From Rhizophagus clarus (Eukaryota > Glomeromycota > Glomeromycetes > Glomerales > Glomeraceae): 64,000 bases of DNA. The notes under the pieces are model-generated. The model was not told where the DNA came from and did no database searches. It saw only the letters and a list, made by a program, of their open reading frames with translations. Shown in pieces: positions 20,960 to 32,649 of this stretch. The stretch spans positions 558,001-622,000 of the forward strand of contig BLAL01000066.1 of NCBI GenBank assembly GCA_015698045.1, in the 5' to 3' direction. The translations under genes were made by a program, and so were the position numbers. Numbering within the stretch: position 1 is the stretch's first letter; each line of letters opens with the position of its first letter.

Positions 20960-21125
20960 GATTGAAAAATCGGCAGAGTTGTATAAAAATTGGCAGAATT
21001 ATATAAAAATCAGCAGAATTATATAAAAATTGGCAGAATTATATAAAATCAGCAGAATTATATAAAAATCGGCAGAATTACATAAAAATCAGCAGAATTA
21101 CATAAAAATCGGCAAGAGCATATTA
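20960..21125. repeat. tandem 20-bp subterminal repeat
   Basis: About eight units of ATCGGCAGAATTATATAAAA with ATTGGCAG and ATCAGCAG variants, ending 40 bp inside the right terminus of the CACAGGTCGAA element. Confidence 0.85.
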
Positions 21126-21164
21126 AAATAAAGCAAATTCTGATTTTTTTTCATTCGACCTGTG

Positions 21165-21407
21165 TTTAAGAAGTTGTTCAGAAGGATTGGCAATAATTTA
21201 TATTTTAATTTTTATAAATCTAAATAAAATAATAATTATAAAAAATTGCATTTTTATAATAATATTAATTTTCAAATTTTAAAACTATTTTTAAAATAAC
21301 AATAATAAATATTATATTAATATTAGGCCAAACCAAGTAAAAAATGTGTTTAACATATCTCCCCCTTTCACCTGAGTCAAACAGCTACTTTTAAACAACA
21401 ATAAATA
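21165..21407. mobile_element. relic of AGGACC-type element (right part)
   Basis: TTTAAGAAGTTGTTCAGAAG continues the sequence interrupted at 18258 (compare AAGTTGTTCAGAACGG near 7517). The relic fades out by about 21300; the last 100 bp hold no recognisable feature. Confidence 0.5.
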
Positions 21408-22775
21408 AGGATTCCGAATAATATATATATAGATAACAAAAAAATTTGCTTATTTATCATATAAAATTATTTTTTTTTTAAGTCATATAGAATTTTGCTT
21501 ATTAGAAAGCAAAATATAAAAAAAGTCATAATTATAGATATGTAATAGAGAGTTAAAATTGTTAAAGTTATATATAGATTTTGCGTAGCAAGAGGTGATT
21601 TTCATACTACATATATATTATATAAGAAAAAATTTTAATTTCACTCATACTTTTAAAAATTTTTTTAAAAAAATATTTTCTTTTTTCAATATATTATTGA
21701 TTTTATACACTTTAGTTTTCATAAGAATAAATATTATATTTATAAAAAAATACATTTTTTATAATAATATTCTTTTATTCTTGTTTTTTGTTTACTAAAT
21801 TTAACTATATGTAAAATAAATTTTAGTTTAATGAAATCACTTTTTATATTTAAGTAAAGCTATTTAGCAATGTCAAAAGTACTCAGATCTTAATTTTCTT
21901 AAAACTAGGTATAATATTTATAAAGAAATTTGTATTTTTCAAACAGTACTAATTCCAAAATTTTTTTTCTCTTTTTAACTTCAGGATGTAATTTATCACT
22001 TTGATTAAATGAAAGCACTTTTTTTCACTTAAGTAAAGTTGTTCAGCGGGATTGAATCTACTTGCATATTAATTTTTATAACAATTGGCATAATATTCAT
22101 AGAGTATTAGCTATTTTTATATTATCAATTTTTTTGCAAAAATCTATTTTGCAACTTCGGAGCATGATTTTACACTTTGGTCAAATGAAATTATCTTTTT
22201 CTGCTAAGTAAAGTTGTTCAGCAGAGTCAAATCTATCTACAGTAAAAATTTTAGGATGATTAGATTAATATTTGTAGAATGCGACTAAGTTTTGTACTTT
22301 CAATTATTTATCGTTTATTTGATTTTTAATTTTAAAGTGTAATTTTACTATTTTTGGTTAAATAAAATCAACTTCTTGTGCTTAAGTAAGTTGTTTAGAA
22401 AGGTTGAAAATAATTGTGCTTTATTTTTTATAACTCTAGGTATAATTTTTATTGAAAGGTTAGTATCCCTATAACAGTATTAATTTTTAAATTTTTAATA
22501 TTTTGGGTATTTAAATTAAGTTATTTATTATATTAAAATTTATTTGTATTTTAATTTTTATCATAAATTGTACTATAAATATAAATTTATAAGTTATTTA
22601 TAAAAGTTTTTATATATGTCATAAAATAAGTTGCTTAGCAATATAAAATTTTTGATATTATAATAAAATTTTGCTTAGCAGAGTTTAAAATAATTTGCTT
22701 ATTAATCATAGTAAAAAATTTGGATTTTAATGTGACCTATATAAGGACCTCAGAAACTTCATATAAAGGTTACCG

Positions 22776-22950
22776 GTAAAGTGGGTAAAGCTATTATAAA
22801 AAATCAAAAATTGTTATCGGTTAAGTCGGGTAATGTTGTTATAAATGCAATTAAGGTTTTTTATTAAATTGGGTAAGGGACAGATCGTTATTATATAAAA
22901 TGGGTAATGATCTTATAATTATTTTTCAGGTTGTTGCTATAGTGGGTAAC
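22776..22950 (+). repeat. left subterminal GGGTAA repeats
   Basis: Five GGGTAA words (in contexts GTGGGTAAAG, TCGGGTAATG, TTGGGTAAGG, ATGGGTAATG, GTGGGTAACG) spaced about 35-50 bp. Three more lie in the same orientation near the right end. Candidate transposase-binding sites. Confidence 0.7.
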
Positions 22951-23042
22951 GATCATATATATATTTTTAAGGGTATTATATATATATACTCGATAATCAA
23001 TAAAAACGATAAAAAAAAATAATTTTTACTTTGAAAAAAAAA

Positions 23043-26000
23043 ATGCAGACTGAAAGTTCTCAAAAAAATCCTATTTTTCCTAATGTAGAATATTTTTTAC
23101 CTGATGATGATTACGATTCTGATGATTTTGATTTTCTTGAATATGACTTAGTTGAAAAGTTAGATGAAATAAATACGGAACAAAGTGAAAGAATAATAGA
23201 AGAAATGGAAAAAGATGAAGATACTACGGTTGATGATAAAGAAGACAATATTATAATTGAAAAGGAAGATGATATTATAATTGAAGATGAAATAAATGAA
23301 ATAAATAATAATTTACAGAAAAGAAAGAGAAAACGTAGTAAAAAAATCTTATTACAAGCAGATATAGATAAATTACGAAGTAAATTACATGCTAATAAAT
23401 ATTTTATGGAAGAAATAACACCAGAATTGGTTCGTTGTAAATGTGGTAAAGAAATTCGTTTAGATCGAAAATTTAGAGATAAAAATCTTACAACACACGG
23501 TGAACTGAGTAGTTGTAAGTATAGTAACGAAGGACAGCCAAGTATTAAAGCTTTTTTTAAACCTAAAAAAATTAGAGTTGAAGAGGAAAATATAATTGTC
23601 AAAAGAGTTGCGTGCAAGAGATTATATGAAGAAAAATATCAAGAATATGTGCTTAATAGTCCAGCAGAATTTGGAGGGTCAATCAGACCTGATATTGCCG
23701 CAAAAGAATTATTTCCAGAAGTTATTAAAGCAAGTCTTAGACTAAAAAGTCTTGGTAAAATGCGATGTGCTGATCTTAACGTGCACATGCTATATGGATT
23801 TTAGATAAAACTACTCTTTCCGTTAGAAGTAAAATGTGTGAAAATTTTACAACTAGAGAATTGGGTATTTGTGATGAATGTGACAAGTTAAGAAAAAATA
23901 GTCGCTTAAACCAAGCAACTAAAAAAGTATGTTTAAATAAGTGTATTATATATAAATTAATTTTATCTAATTTTATGTTTTATTTTTAGCAACGAGCAAC
24001 TGGAAAAAATATTCGCTTTATTCCAAAATGGTATCTCGAACATCCTTTAAGTAAACTGTTACTTAATACAAATCTTAAATCATTATGGGTATCAGCTGAT
24101 AACAATGATAATGATGCGGAACTTTGGTTTAAGTTAGCTCAATTTGGAAAAGACGGATTATTTAAAGGAGAAAGGATATTTCAAGAATTAGCATCATTGA
24201 TGATACAAATACAGGAAAAAAAATTACAAGATAAAAAAATGACAGGCCTCCGTTATTCTGAATATTTAAAACAATTTTTTTGTTTATTATCAGATAGTAG
24301 CTGTGAATATGAAATCTTTAGGCAAATGTTTGCAGGAATGAGTATTAGATCTATAAGATATATGCGAGCAAATGAAAGTGATATTATATCTAATCCAGAG
24401 TTAGTATATGAAAATATACTTAAAGTTGTTCGGTTAACCAAAGCACTTAATTGGAATGGACCTATTGTTGGGATGACAGATTATACAAAAGTTCAGCCTA
24501 AACTTACATATTCAGATGAATTAGGTTGCATTGTAGGGTCAACTTTAAAATTATCAGAAACCTCAGTTCAAACGTATGATGATATTCATAAAATTATAAA
24601 TAATATAAAACAAAAAAAAGCTATTGCAACTCAAGTTAGAGTAGTGGTATTAAAGGTACATAATTTTATAATTTGAATATTTACTATATTTACTTATAAT
24701 TAACAATTATTTATTTGTATTTTATTAGATTCCAATTGAAAAAATTCCACCTATTGTAATTGCTATATTGCCAACAAATAGAGAATCTAATGCTACGGCA
24801 ATATATGATCTTTTAATGAACGTATTAATTATGTCACGAGATGCGGGTATTAATTTAATTAGTTTAGGATCAGATGGTGCTCCTGTTGAATTTAATGCGC
24901 AACGATTAATAATGAATGGTGAAAAGGCCGAGAGTTTTTTTGAATTTCACGATAATTATTATAATGTACATTTTCAGGTAGCTAATAAAATATAATAGAT
25001 TTATATAAAGTTTAAAAAACTTTTAAAATTAATTAAATTAATGTATATATATAGATGCCAATGTATCGAAATTTGCCCATTATAACTGTGCAGGATCCTA
25101 AACATGCTAGAAAAACAGCTCGTAATCAACTTCATTCAGGTGCAAGATTATTAGTTCTTGGAAATAATGTAATACTTTATCGGTATCTTTTAACTCTTGC
25201 TCAAGCTAAAGATCATGCAATTTATATTCGTGATGTTGTAAATGTTGATAAACAAGATGATGGAGCCGCGTATAGATTATTTCATTCAGATATACTAGAA
25301 CAAATATATCAGAATGAAATGGAAAACAATGAAATGCGATCTTTATTTGTTTATTTATTTGTATTAGGTGTGTAAAACAATAAATATTTGTTACATCATT
25401 GCAATAATTTTATGGTTAATAAAACTATTTTAATTTAAATAGGAGATCTGTTTGATTCGTACTTGAATCGTAACATTTTTCATAAAGAACGAATTATTAT
25501 GGCTATGCGCGGATACTTTTTTTTAAAAATGTGGGCTAAATATATAGAAAATGCTGGTCAATTATATGATTCAAAATTTTCTATTTCCAAAAACTTTATT
25601 TCTTCACAAAGTTTCAAAATTTTTACTAGTTTAGCAGAATCCTTAATACTTTTAATTATATCTCATCACGAATTTTATCCATTATATCCTTTATATCCCT
25701 GGGAACATGGTACTGAAGCTATAGAACATCTATTTGGTATATCACGCCAAATAACAAATGATTTTTCCTTTTATGAATTTTTTAAAATTCAGCAACGTGT
25801 TGCTTATCGAGATAAAATTATTAGACAAGATATACAAATTCAAAAGGAAAAGACATCAGCATCAGGTATTGTAATAAACTAATATATTTACTTGTTTTTA
25901 TGTGAATATATATAATTAACCATTATTTATTAGGTTACGTATTTGATTTTAATCCAAATTCTATATCAAATAAAAATATTGATATTTTGCGAATATGGCC

Positions 26001-27187
26001 TGATGATAATGCTATTTATGATGCAATCAAAATAGCATATAATGATGCGGCTGGATTTATTAAAGCGTTAGGAATTAAACTATTAAATGATAAAACAATT
26101 CCACATTTTTATATTTCAACATCACACCACTCAATGATAATTTCCAATCTTTTAAATAATAATGATGATTTTGATGTAGATAATGTTAGTGGATTTGATT
26201 TTAATAGTGAAGAAATTAATTTGAATGATTTGAATGAAAATTCTTTTACCAGTGCAGCTTCAGAAGTAGCACGATTATCACGATTAGCAGATTTGACAGA
26301 ATCAGAGTCGAATGAAGTATCTGAGCTTTCAGATTCGTCAAAAACGGAATTAGATTATATTATTAATACTACTACAAAATTATCTTCATTAACTGAATTC
26401 CAACAAAATGAATTATTTGATACAAATGGCTCAATGAACATATCACAGATAATTCAAACTCGTACATCTCATAATGCATTTTCACGATCTGAAAGGCCTT
26501 GCCAAAACCGTAGATTAAATGCAATTCAACTATCTAATAATCAAGAAGAATTCAATAGAAATTCAGCAAATTTGTTAATTTCAGAATTTTTCCTAAAAGA
26601 TGGTACTTTAGAACCAACAATTAGATCACGAAAAGAAAGGTGAACAGGAAGAAAAAATTTAGAAAATATTGGATTACCTCAGTATATTAATGGTATATCT
26701 GATATACTAATAAGTTTTTAATTGTAAATAATTAATTCTTATTATTTATTATATTTTACATTTAGCGCCAAATATTTCTCGTGCCAATGTAACTGATAAT
26801 AATCCATTAAGAGAAAATGGATTTATTTTATATATATCAAAAGAGAGTATATTTTTAGGAAAAGTATTATCGTTATATAGATTAGTATCTATGCGGCATG
26901 CTTATGTTTCTTTTTCTCAAGATATAGATTCTTTATCTTACATTTCGGTTGCTACATTTGTAAATACTGACGGCAATTTATTTTCTCCAATATGTAAATC
27001 AGGTGGTAAAATATTTGCACATATAACTTCAAAGCAAGTTATTTATCACTTTGATAATAGTTGCTTGGATGTAATTAATGTTGCAAATTTACCTGGTCGT
27101 TTATGTTTAGAAGGAAATTCTTGGGAAATTTTTGACTTTTTTTCACAGAAACAAGTAATTAGCATTATAGCAATAATATTTCATTAA
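23043..27187 (+). pseudogene. P/THAP9-like transposase, seven exons, one frameshift and one in-frame stop
   Basis: Exons: 23043-23936, 23990-24655, 24729-24977, 25055-25367, 25443-25865, 25934-26713, 26766-27187; all phases fit and introns are 52-77 nt. After an acidic N-terminus comes a zinc-finger-like module (CKCGKEIRL...LTTH...SSCKY) followed by SIKAFF. Catalytic candidates are the Asp of GMTDYTKV (24479), the Asp of SLGSDGAP (24873), then QDPKHARKTARNQ (25093), and Glu in PWEHGTEAIEHLFG (25703-25726), a DD(D)E RNase-H-like order as in P-element/THAP9 proteins. Damage: one T missing in a T-run at about 23797-23801 shifts the frame between LYGF and DKTTLSV; TGA at 26641-26643 follows RKER where Arg is expected. 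Otherwise well preserved, so insertion is fairly recent. Start ATG 23043 follows an A-run. Confidence 0.72.
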
Positions 27188-27239
27188 TTTGAATATAAAA
27201 TTATTAAATTTATAATAAAATTGGTTTATAAATAACTAT

Positions 27240-27350
27240 AATGGGTTATTTTTATTTTGGGTAACGTATATTGGAAAGGTTTAAGGTTACTAATAAACTG
27301 GGTAACATTACTAGTAAATTTTTGCCTTAACTTGGGTAAAGGTCATAGTA
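27240..27350 (+). repeat. right subterminal GGGTAA repeats
   Basis: GGGTAA in TTGGGTAACG, CTGGGTAACA and TTGGGTAAAG, plus a GGGTTA variant at 27243, in the same orientation as those at the left end and hence not part of an inverted repeat. Confidence 0.65.
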
Positions 27351-27431
27351 ATTTTTTGAAATTTAAAACAACCTATATATATAGTTTTCAGGGTCCTCCT
27401 ATATATATATTGTTTGGAGTCCTAATAAATA

Positions 27432-30400
27432 TTATTATATGATTAATTAATAAATTATATTACAAATGGAAATTTAACAATTTCACATATAAATAAGAAA
27501 ATTTTCTTACATCCTTTTGTTACTTAATACTGCATATATGAAAGAATCAGAAATTTTAGCGTTTTACTATTTGTACAAATGAATTAGTAATTTATTGCAT
27601 ATACAAATGAATTACCAATTTACTGTAATATATAAAGTGATTTATTTTATGTAATTTAATTTTTTTGATATGTTATTAATTTTTTAATATATCATATATT
27701 TTTGTCAGCATTAATAAAGGTAAAAAAAATATTATCAATCAAAAAATTGTAAAAATTAACTCAAATACAAATACTTTTAAGGAATTATATGATGTAATTA
27801 TGAAAGATCTATTTTTTACTACACGAAATATTCATGTTTATGTGAAAAAAATTGATAATAAATAGATTTATATTAAAGATTGGATATATGACAAAATTTT
27901 TTTAATGTCAGAGCTAAAGTTAAAACATATAAGATTTGTTATTCAATCAGAAAAAGATAATGATGAAAATAATTTTAGAAATTAAAAGATTCAACAAAAT
28001 CAAACAAATATTTTTGACATCATGATAAAAAGAGCTCATCAACCTTACTTTTTTATGCAAAAGAGAAGATATTTGACATGATATTTTATACAATGATGTT
28101 ATTTTTTTATTGAGAAAAAATAAAAATATGGATGGAATGATATAAATTCAAAGTCAATTGCTAAAAAATTTGTGAACAGGCTAGTTACTCTTTTTTAGTA
28201 TATTAATCTATACAGAGAAAAATTAATTTCTTAGTCATTAAAATTATCAGATATATTCAATAAATTAGAATAATATTAACATAATGATAATATAATAAAT
28301 TTTATTTTACTGGACATTATAAAAAAAAGTAGCTTTTACATAAGAAATTTGATCAACTGACAAAATCATTAGAATTGTTTATTGAACAATCTTGGATAAG
28401 CGAAGAAAAATGAATAGATTTTATTATTCAAGTTTTTCTACTGATTGAAAATATAAAAAAATATATCACTTATTTGCAAGAGGTTAACACAGGTCGAAAT
28501 TAGTTAAATAGGGTATCAATAGGGTATCAATAGGTTATCAATCGGCTATCAATAGGCTACCCTATTGGTAGCCTATTGAACTTGCGCCATAATTCGTCAC
28601 CAATCAGGCAGGCTGATTGATAACCTATTGATAACCTATTGATACCCTATTGATATCCTATTTAATAAAAATACCAATAGGATACTAATAGGTTATCAAT
28701 AAGTTATCAATCGGCTATCAATCAGCCTGTCCGATTGGTGACGGATTATGGCGCAAGTTCAATAGGCTACCAATAGGGTAGCTTATTGATAGCCGATTGA
28801 TAACCTATTGATACTCTATTGATACCCTATTTAACTAATTTCGACCTGTGTAATAAAAAAATGAATACAATACATTACAGTAATATCTTAACACGCAATC
28901 CTGGTTGTAATTTAAAAGTATATTTGATTAAAGTATCTGATAACATTTATTTCAAATATGAAGAATTCTCTAATTTTTTGTTTAATAAAGATTCTTATAA
29001 ATTTTTTGATCATGATGAATATATACCATATGATGTAATACAAAAATATAATTACATTAAAAATTTGCAACTTAAAATTCCTATAATAATTTATTAATAT
29101 TATTAAGGTAATTATTTTGGAACTGTTAATTATATTTGAAAAGTTTCATTAAGGGGTGACCATCATTTAGAAACAGAAAATACCTGTGTAATAGCAGTGA
29201 TTAATAAAAATTTGCCAAAATATTATATATATCAGATGTACAAGAATACTTTGAAAAAAGTAGTTTTTTATATATTAGTATATTACTATCATGATTAAGC
29301 ATTATAATAGATGAAACTAATACAATTTTTTCAAGTATTCTCTTTTTAAAAAAGTTACACCAGCTGTACTTTGAACTTTATATTTTGACTTAACTAATAA
29401 TACCTTTACAATAAATAATACAATTAGTAAAGAAATCAAAGAATGTTTATATATAATGATGCAACTTAAAGATCTATCAATTATTGTTGATCTGTATACT
29501 AATAATGAATTTAAAGAGTAAAAGTTTAATATTTTTGGAAAGAAATGGATACATATTTTAATAAAATAGATATTTAAATTTAATTATTAAAATTATTTTA
29601 TTTAAATTTTATTTAAAAAAAAATAAATATTTTTTATTTTGCTTATAGAATACATCTGCAGTTGATGATAGGTAACAACAAAAAATTTTATATATGCCAA
29701 TTGCAATTTCAATTTGTGATCTTTATGAAATTATTATATATCGATTAGAGACCAAATATGATATACTATTACCATGTAATATTAGTATTCTATCTATTAA
29801 ATAGATCTACCTTTAATTTTATCCTACTAATTTTACTTTTACTCGAGCAATGTATTATACTGATCAATTCAATATTAAATACTAAGTATAAGCTTGTAAC
29901 TTTGTAAAGATCATTCAGATGTATACTATTGTACTTGTCTTTTTTGTTATTTGCATGAATTTGCTATTCTTTATCATAATTATATATGTTTAATTGCAAC
30001 AGATGATAAGCATAAAGTTCTAATTAGAGAGAATGTAGTTATATCAATAGGCATACGTAATAAAAAAAGTTTAGTTGATACAAATATAACATTAGTAATA
30101 AGTGATTATGATTTACAAAATTATCTCTTACTACTTCAGTTATTTTTTTTATTGATGTTCCAAAAACTATTGAGGAATTCTTTTATCATGGAAATATTTT
30201 TATTTCATATAAAGATACTATATTTTAGCTAAGTAATATAATTAAACATGCAACTGAATTTTTTAATGCAATTCAAATGCACTACATATTAATTATTCTA
30301 TTTGTTCTATATCTTTACATTGATAATGAACTTGACCATTGAACTATATTTGGCTCAGTTCAAATTTCTCTTATTTGTTTATTCCTTCGTAGTGATATTG

Positions 30401-31760
30401 ATATGCTTATTGTATTATGTATTGCGTCATATCATAGCTGAGCAAATTCTGTAAGGAGAATTATATTTATTATTAATTTGGAACTTTAGGAAGTTATGAT
30501 TACGAGAGATATGATGGGTGTAGAATTAGAAAATATATTTAAAAAAGCTGATACATTAAAAGAAATTCACACAATTACAGATAAAAATGAAAATCTAAAA
30601 AATGAATTACATAATTGTATATTTAATGTTCAATAGTTATTACATTCATGAATTGAAAGATTAATATTACATAAAAATCCTTTTTATTACTACAATCTGC
30701 AAGCGATCATGAAATTGATAATTTCTTTAAGATATTGATTTAATTTTAGAATATTGATTTAAAATACTGTATATTTAGTTATTAATATGAATTATTTATT
30801 AAATAAGTTATTCTTGAAATTGATAAATCATTAAATGTATTTGAAATAATAGCAGAAATATTATCAAAAAAAAGGATCTTTAAGAATTTTTTAAATTATA
30901 CTGTATAATTTGTCATTATTCATTTTAAGTAAAATTTTATTATTTTTATTTTTTAATTTATATTGAATTTAATAAATTAATAAATTTAATTATGTTTTAT
31001 TATTTTATAGATTAAAAAATATAATAATGTTAATTGTGATATTTGTAAACCAATTTGGCTTTTTCAACACATTTTTAAAAATATAAGTTTTTTACCAGAT
31101 CCTATTTTATCAAAATATAAGTATACTTAATTTATATTATATTTTGCTTTTATTTAATATAATTGTTAAATATAATTTTATAAAATTTTAACAGCTAATA
31201 CTGATTGTTATGAAGAATTTAAAACTGTATATAATATTGAGACAACTAAAAATTTTATCCTACTTTAATAGCAGATATAGAAAATACAGAAAAAGCATCA
31301 CCATCTATCTTAACAAATATTAAAGTTCATGATATTATTCAATACTTTTAATGTAGAAAGTTCTGATATCTTTATAGTAAAAAAGCATTAACAGCAATAC
31401 AAAAATCTGAATTTTAACATATTAATAATGATTGGAATTATAACTGCGAATTACCTTTGGTATCTGAAGATTATGTATTATATAATATTTTATTTATATG
31501 TAAAAAATTACATGTGAATCACTAATAGAACTAGCTTATTATTCATTACAAAAAAATTATATTTCTATATGTTATTGGTATGGATATGAACAAGGGTTAA
31601 TAGATATTCCAACACATATATTATCAAAATATAAATTTATGTTTCCTTTATATAACTTATGTTAATCTATAGATGAAGAATTTTTAGAAGAATTGAAATC
31701 AAAACTAATACTTGAAAAAGAAAAAGAAATGATTTATAGCTTTATAGTAGTTATTAAAAT
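27432..31760 (+). pseudogene. strongly decayed DDE-like gene of a fungal multicopy family
   Basis: Coding remnants in shifting frames: FTTRNIHVYVKKIDNK near 27815, PYFFMQKRRYL near 28045, NILTRNPGCNLKVYLIKVSD (28880), HDEYIPYDVIQKYNYIK (29010), FYHGNIFISYKDTIF (30180), LYIDNELDH and TIFGSVQISLICLFLRSD (30305-30400), GVELENIFKKADTLKEIHT (30510), CDICKP (31038), FLPDPILSKYKYT (31090), ISICYWYGYEQGLIDIPTHI (31560). From memory these match a large Rhizophagus family with a TDGGPDHRT-type acidic motif, here degraded to IDNELDH. Stops are too many for function. A fold-back element interrupts it at 28488. Confidence 0.55.
28485..28853. mobile_element. 363-bp fold-back MITE, CACAGGTCGAA ends, TAA duplication
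   Basis: Element 28488-28850 is one large palindrome: CACAGGTCGAAATTAGTTAA at the left is mirrored by TTAACTAATTTCGACCTGTG at the right, with arms of about 180 bp made of repeated GGTTATCAATAGG-type words. TAA flanks it on each side (28485-28487, 28851-28853). Each arm carries TTGCGCCATAAT or its complement ATTATGGCGCAA, a block shared with the two other CACAGGTCGAA elements. Confidence 0.92.
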
Positions 31761-32640
31761 ATAAACTGATTTAGTATTTTATATAAATAATAATAATAAA
31801 TATTTTTTATATGTATCTTGCAAAATAAAACTTTATTTGTTATATATTATATAAAAATTTCAACCAAAATTAAGAGTAACTTTGTCTAAAATTATATTTG
31901 TTCAACTCAATGATTTGTTATACAATCCAATTTGGAAAATATCACAGACTGAAATGATTTACATAGATTTACATAATATTATAACAAATAAAAAGTTAAA
32001 GTATTATAAAAATTAGCATAGAATAAATTATATAGAAAAACTTGATTTGATTTAATTTATAAAAAATATTAAATGTATTATAAACAAAATTTTTTTTTCT
32101 AAAAGATTTAATAAAATAATATATAATTAAAATAAAATTTAAAAAAATTTTTTTAGCTAAACCTTAAATTTTACTATAAATATTCCTATATATAATAAGT
32201 TTAGTTTTATTTATAAAAATTCTTAATATTTTACTTTTTATAAATATATATTCTTTTTAAATATCATTTAACTTAAAAGTATTTCAGGTTTTTATAATTT
32301 ATTCAGTTTAAAAATTAAATAATATTTTATTAGGTATAATTGGTATAATTTTCATTTTAATAGTATTAGAAAGATTTAATATATAAAACTTTAAATATAA
32401 TTTATAATAATTATTAATTGCCAATCTGTATATAATGGGTAGAAATTAATATAGTGTAATGTGGGGCTATCAATATAAATCACTGATAAATTCATCACTT
32501 TGCGTTTAACCAAAAAATTTGATATATTTATTACTAAAACAAGATATTAAATAACGTCATTTATCACATGTCTAAAAAGCCACTAAAGTGTTAAAAAGTT
32601 TTTTTTCATTTTATTTTAAAGAATTTTATATAGGGGAATG
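31761..32640. other. AT-rich gene-free stretch
   Basis: Extremely AT-rich with scattered homopolymer runs. I see no coding remnant, element end or RNA gene. Confidence 0.6.
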
Positions 32641-32649
32641 GCAGATTTC

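Larger units (their letters stand above)
18256..21167. mobile_element. CACAGGTCGAA-type element, 2.9 kb, TTT duplications
   Basis: Element 18259-21164 starts CACAGGTCGAATAAAAAAAA and ends TTTTTTTTCATTCGACCTGTG minus its last base count, i.e. inverted CACAGGTCGAA termini. It is flanked by TTT on each side, consistent with the TAA 3-bp duplication of the related element at 28488. Left subterminal DNA has ATTGGCA words and an ATGGCGCAA block at 18360; the right end has tandem ATCGGCAGAATTATATAAAA units. The interior holds a purine-rich tract and a tandem micro-exon array. No transposase. Confidence 0.82.
22736..27405 (+). mobile_element. 4.65-kb P/THAP9-like DNA transposon with 8-bp duplication
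   Basis: Element 22744-27397 is flanked by CCTATATA (22736-22743, 27398-27405). Ends AGGACCTCAGAAACTTCATA and, reverse-complemented, AGGACCCTGAAAACTATATA share about three quarters of 28 positions. It encodes one seven-exon transposase-like gene on the plus strand. The 8-bp duplication, AGGACC ends and DDE layout agree with the P superfamily; hAT also makes 8-bp duplications, but the protein does not look like hAT. Confidence 0.85.
21400..27431. mobile_element. non-autonomous AGGACC-type element, copy 2, perfect 8-bp duplication, split by a P-like transposon
   Basis: Outer element 21408-27423; direct repeats AATAAATA at 21400-21407 and 27424-27431. Ends AGGATTCCGAATAATATATA and, reverse-complemented, AGGACTCCAAACAATATATA. 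It aligns with copy 1 (4633-7886) through its non-coding interior, for example AAATTTGCTTATTTATCATA and ATTTTTGATATTATAATAAA. At 22743 it is split 30 bp from its right end by the autonomous-type element 22744-27397. Confidence 0.9.
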
